Assembly (NCBI GenBank): GCA_003439945.1
Contig: QVRM01002473.1
Coordinates: forward strand, 186,001-250,000
DNA length: 64,000 bases
DNA from: Dermanyssus gallinae
Lineage: Eukaryota; Arthropoda; Arachnida; Mesostigmata; Dermanyssidae
Direction of reading: 5' to 3'
Positions within the stretch are counted from its first letter, which is position 1; every line of letters begins with the position of its first letter. A model generated the notes under the pieces. The model had not been told where the DNA came from and did not search any database. It saw only the letters and a program-made list of their open reading frames with translations. The position numbers were made by a program, and so were the translations under genes. Positions 61,295 through 64,000 of the stretch are shown piece after piece.

Positions 61295-61855
61295 TGAAAC
61301 ATGTCAGTGAGCTGTGGCGAGTTGTAGACGTATAGCAGGCCTGTAGGGGCTAACATTAATGTTATACAGTCTTCGTCATACAGCACGTACACTAATAACT
61401 ATTCTAAGAGCAGTACAGAGGTGCTGTTCGCCAAACATACATTAAACGGAAGCGGTCGTTCTGATTATTTGTAGCTCGAGCTCACCCAAACCCGCTCTCC
61501 ACTAAAAGCTGCCGGTGAATCTATACCATTGATAGCCTCTGGTTATTGGTTCATATTCAGTTGACGAGCTAAGGCGTCGACAATAGCTCAACAAGCAAGC
61601 TACTAGGTGGCCTCCTCCGGCGTGGTGTCCTATAACTGAACAATGTATGCGGCTGATTGAGATGACGCTTTGGTATACGACATCTGGGAATAGGACGGAG
61701 GTGGCAAAGCTGGGATCGTATATCTAAGAAGTCCCAGTTACTGCTTTATTCAGTTCATAGAGTGGGACGTATCGCTTCGCCATTCGTGTCGTGTTTAAAA
61801 ACAAACTTTCGTTCTAAAGCAAGCGGTGACAAAACACACTATGAAATAAATTATG
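61295..61855. other. No gene seen
   Basis: Unique-looking sequence between the LINE and the 3' end of the minus-strand gene. Nothing recognised. Confidence 0.5.
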
Positions 61856-61859
61856 ATGA

Positions 61860-61865
61860 TTTATT
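61860..61865 (-). terminator. Polyadenylation signal AATAAA
   Basis: AATAAA on the minus strand, about 118 bases past the stop codon of the terminal exon at 61,983. Position and orientation fit transcript 3'-end formation for that gene. The site lies in AT-rich DNA, where the hexamer can arise by chance. Confidence 0.5.
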
Positions 61866-61982
61866 AAATTATTTTAAAAAAAATGCTGAGTATCTATTCC
61901 ACTAGCGTACAAAAGTGGAAATTCCCAATATGGGCCACTCCTGAAGCCGCGTCATTTAAGGAAGTAGTGCTTCTTAGCCTTT

Positions 61983-62191
61983 TCAGCAAGGCTTGCGCAA
62001 ACCAGCTTGCGTACTGCGTTGCTTCGAAACGGGGTGAGGCGTATGAACATCGCCGGTAATGTCCGAAGCGGCGGAGCAACTTGAGGCTTCGTCTAGACTT
62101 CGCTGTACCGCATCGAAGTGTCGTCGTGCAGATCTGGTTCTATAACGTGAGTTTGTTGCTGCTGCTGCCGGCGCTGGCGGGCCCCCAGTAC
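61983..62191 (-). CDS. Terminal exon of unrecognised minus-strand gene
   Basis: The acceptor reads CCGTTAGTAG on the minus strand; the exon enters in phase 1 (completing Gly) and ends at TGA (complement of 61,983-61,985). It starts with a Pro/Ala run partly from GCA triplets, then RYRTRSARRHFDAVQRSLDE. AATAAA follows at 61,860-61,865. Confidence 0.55.
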
Positions 62192-62797
62192 CTACTAACG
62201 GCACAACAATATCACAATAACAAAACTCTACTAGAATTGATGGCAACGAAGAGCATTAACATTAATGCATTAGACATAAAACATAGCACACAGTCATGAA
62301 AGTCATATGACTGACAACTGTAACTTATGCCAACGCTTGTATTCAATCATCCATCACGTATGCAAATATATATATATATATATATATATATACAGCGTCT
62401 CCCAGAATTTGTACAACAAACTTTGGGATCTAGTAAAACTTGGGGAAAAATATATTTTCTAAACGGAACAGGGAGGCAAAAATGCCTTCTAAAAATGTGT
62501 AATTTCTTGAGAATTATCTTCAGTACAACACTTGTTTTGCTTTAGACTAACGTAGAATGCAATTCGAATTTCCTCCAAACACGCACGAATGATTGGTTTA
62601 TCGTTTGGATGACCGGGGCTTTCGCAATCGCAGATTTAGTGAAGATGTGCCAGGATAAAAGTCTTGATACAATCACCTTTGGTAATCTCGTTCTCACTCC
62701 GAAAGAAGGCCTTTCCGTCCTTTGTTGCATTAGAAAAAAATGCTTTTTTTCCCGAGTTGTACTAGACAGCAAAGTTTGATGGACGGATTCTGGGAGT

Positions 62798-62848
<51 letters not shown>

Positions 62849-63842
62849 ATTTCATTAAAAAAAAACGTAATTTTCAGACGAAACAGGTCTTTGGAATCTA
62901 CCGTCATATCGGGATCGAACCCACGGCTTATGACATTATGGTCGTAGTACATTCCCGACGTACCTATATATGTGTGATATATTCAATACTCTAATACTAT
63001 ATAATAAATCGCATACAAAATATCGATTACAGCTAATTAGTGAGAATGACTGCCTGAGTCTACGCAACACACCTGGCTGATCGCGCAACACTTTGCGAAA
63101 CTGCATCAGGAGGTCTCCAAGCGAAGGGGAATTATCGAGAGAAGATGACGCCGATAACAAAGCATCGCTTCCGAACAATTCCGATTCATTTGCCTGACGC
63201 TGCGTAATGTTGCAGTTTGGTGCCGGAGTTGCTTTCGGTGAGCGTAGTGCGGTGTTTTCAAATGTAACTCTGTTGCGTTCCATCATTTCGTTAATAAGAA
63301 TGCCATCGCCCAAGCCGATCGAGCGCGTAGACACAGTGGCGTTCACTTGCTGGTTTCTCTGCAGCAAGAGATGCATACGTTAGCGTTCAAAGCGAGACTT
63401 TTGTTGAGGCACAGTCCACAGGTACAACAATCCCATTACCCCCTTATAAAGACTACGCAAGGCTAATCTACAGCTAACCTTTGACATGGATGGAATGGCC
63501 TATTAGTTTAACTAAAGACTGTAGTACTCGACACTAGCGACACTACAGTCGCTAGTGTCGAGTACTACAGTCTTTAGTTAAAACTAATAGGCCATTTTTG
63601 CGGAAGATTCTAGCAGAAGATTTCATGGAATCAAATGTGAAAATAAGATTCTAGCAGATGATGTTCTGGAAACAAACGTGGAAACAAGAATTGGCTTCAC
63701 ACGAAGACAGTCCGGATACGTAAAGGGAAAAGTTTCGAGTTCTCACCGTGTCGGGGTGAACTTCCGTGCCTACGTCATGACCCGATGGTCGATCGTCTGT
63801 CTGAACTTCTTTATCCTTTCGAAGTCCTGCTTTGTCAGCCAC
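61983..63842 (-). CDS. Unrecognised protein, last three exons of a gene
   Basis: Complement join of 63,747-63,842, 63,073-63,358 and 61,983-62,191: 591 bases, 196 residues plus stop. Phases agree at both junctions (0, then 1) and every border is AG/GT. Recognisable stretches: KDKEVQTDDRPSGHDVGTEV, TVSTRSIGLGDGILINEMM, SSSLDNSPSLGDLLMQFRKV LRDQ, RYRTRSARRHFDAVQRSLDE, then a Ser/Thr-rich end QRSTQAGLRKPC. Hydrophilic, no transmembrane segment, no obvious fold. The 'EVQTD..VGTEV..TRSIG.GD' cadence recalls KANK-family linkers, but the ankyrin repeats that end KANK proteins are absent, so I leave it unnamed. Upstream exons lie beyond the window. Confidence 0.6.
62391..62801. mobile_element. MITE-like element with imperfect terminal inverted repeats
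   Basis: The left end CAGCGTCTCCCAGAATTTGT and the complement of the right end (GGGACTCCCAGAATCCGTCC) match, and similarity continues inward: left ACAACAAACTTTGGGATCTAG, right ATCAAACTTTGCTGTCTAG, then ACTTGGGGAAAAA against ACTCGGGAAAAAA. Paired sequence extends 60-90 bases at roughly 70-75 percent by eye. Both ends sit inside (TA)n, consistent with a TA target. About 410 bases, no transposase frame. It lies in an intron of the minus-strand gene. Confidence 0.6.
62802..62846. repeat. (TA)n array
   Basis: About 45 bases of TA immediately right of the MITE-like element; another of about 27 bases lies at its left (62,365-62,391). Confidence 0.9.
62870..62975 (-). repeat. Possible tRNA-derived sequence
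   Basis: The minus strand carries a perfect B box GGGTTCGATCC (complement of 62,912-62,922) preceded by GGTACGTCGGGAATGTACTACGACCATAATGTC, but no good A box. It may be the head of another SINE family or a tRNA pseudogene. Confidence 0.3.
63073..63358 (-). CDS. Internal exon of unrecognised minus-strand gene
   Basis: The acceptor CTCTTGCTGCAG is strong; the donor G|GTGTGT is weaker. Phase 0 in, phase 1 out. It encodes RNQQVNATVSTRSIGLGDGI, a Met/Glu/Asn stretch, then a Ser-rich segment and SLGDLLMQFRKVLRDQP. Balanced codon use and moderate complexity contrast with the repeat-derived frames elsewhere. Confidence 0.6.
63494..63596. repeat. Near-perfect 48-bp hairpin, 6-nt loop
   Basis: 63,494-63,541 pairs with 63,548-63,596; the only difference is one extra A in the right arm (GTTAAAAC versus the expected GTTAAAC). 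Loop ACTACA. It is intronic to the minus-strand gene. Confidence 0.95.
63604..63685. repeat. 41-bp tandem duplication, diverged
   Basis: AAGATTCTAGCAGAAGATTT.. at 63,604 is followed with period 41 by AAGATTCTAGCAGATGATGT.. at 63,645; about 80 percent identical by eye. It lies 8 bases from the hairpin. Confidence 0.85.
63747..63842 (-). CDS. Upstream exon of unrecognised minus-strand gene
   Basis: Acceptor ..CTGTACTAG, donor GTGAGA at 63,746 on the minus strand. 96 bases, phase 0 on leaving; if it also enters in phase 0 it encodes 32 residues including GLRKDKEVQTDDRPSGHDVG TEVHPDT. No Met begins it, so earlier exons are expected to the right of the window. Confidence 0.55.
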
Positions 63843-63977
63843 CTAGTACAGATACATACATGCTTATACATATATATGCTGACTCATATTTACCACTTTT
63901 AAAATACCAAAGACATTTGCAGTTTATGTGAACATAATTCGTTTCAGAACAGTAATGAAATAAAATATTACTTGCTT

Positions 63978-64000
63978 GATATATATATATATATATATAT
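63978..64000. repeat. (TA)n array at window end
   Basis: A TA run truncated by the window edge. Confidence 0.8.

Noticed and set aside
63073..63842. Naming the minus-strand gene as KANK
   Set aside because: The Q-T-D/V-G-T/T-R-S-I-G motif cadence is suggestive, but the gene ends without ankyrin repeats.

Overview
This is eukaryotic genomic DNA. Coding sequence is split into exons by introns with GT..AG borders, and the intergenic DNA is full of simple repeats, SINEs, CR1-like LINE remnants and Tc1/mariner elements. A Caskin homologue with long Gln, Asn and His runs points to an arthropod. A mite or tick is my best guess, but nothing in the window fixes the species.

Layout. 1-22.4 kb: no confident exon. 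It holds a short 5'-truncated LINE insertion with its target-site duplication (about 1.15-1.60 kb), a decayed reverse transcriptase fragment on the minus strand (5.3-6.1 kb), tRNA-derived SINEs, and GC-rich tracts of CAA/CAG, TTG and AAT repeats that create many false open frames. 22.45-36.12 kb, plus strand: the 3' part of a Caskin-type scaffold gene. Six exons join without phase conflict and give 961 residues: two SAM domains in tandem, a long low-complexity proline-rich tail, and an acidic C-terminal motif. Its introns carry a mariner remnant and a SINE inserted inside another SINE. 36.1-44.2 kb: no supported gene. 44.2-61.3 kb: a transposon graveyard with at least six LINE remnants on both strands, one carrying a 2A-like motif and two sharing the same internal deletion, plus a Tc1-type DNA transposon with long terminal inverted repeats and a broken transposase. 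In this zone a 42-nt exon-like segment on the minus strand (47.21-47.25 kb) encodes residues resembling the first transmembrane helix of a rhodopsin-like receptor. 61.9-63.84 kb, minus strand: the last three exons of a gene I do not recognise, phase-consistent and followed by AATAAA. Its introns hold a MITE-like element, a possible SINE, a 41-nt tandem duplication and a near-perfect 48-bp hairpin.

How it fits together. The only gene whose role can be inferred is Caskin, a neuronal/synaptic multi-adaptor whose paired SAM domains polymerise. Its N-terminal exons would lie upstream, within or before the first 22 kb. The rest is mostly the debris and by-products of transposition. Three long, almost perfect hairpins with 4-6 nt loops (11.7, 49.0 and 63.5 kb) are the least explained signal. 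I found no convincing new biological system.
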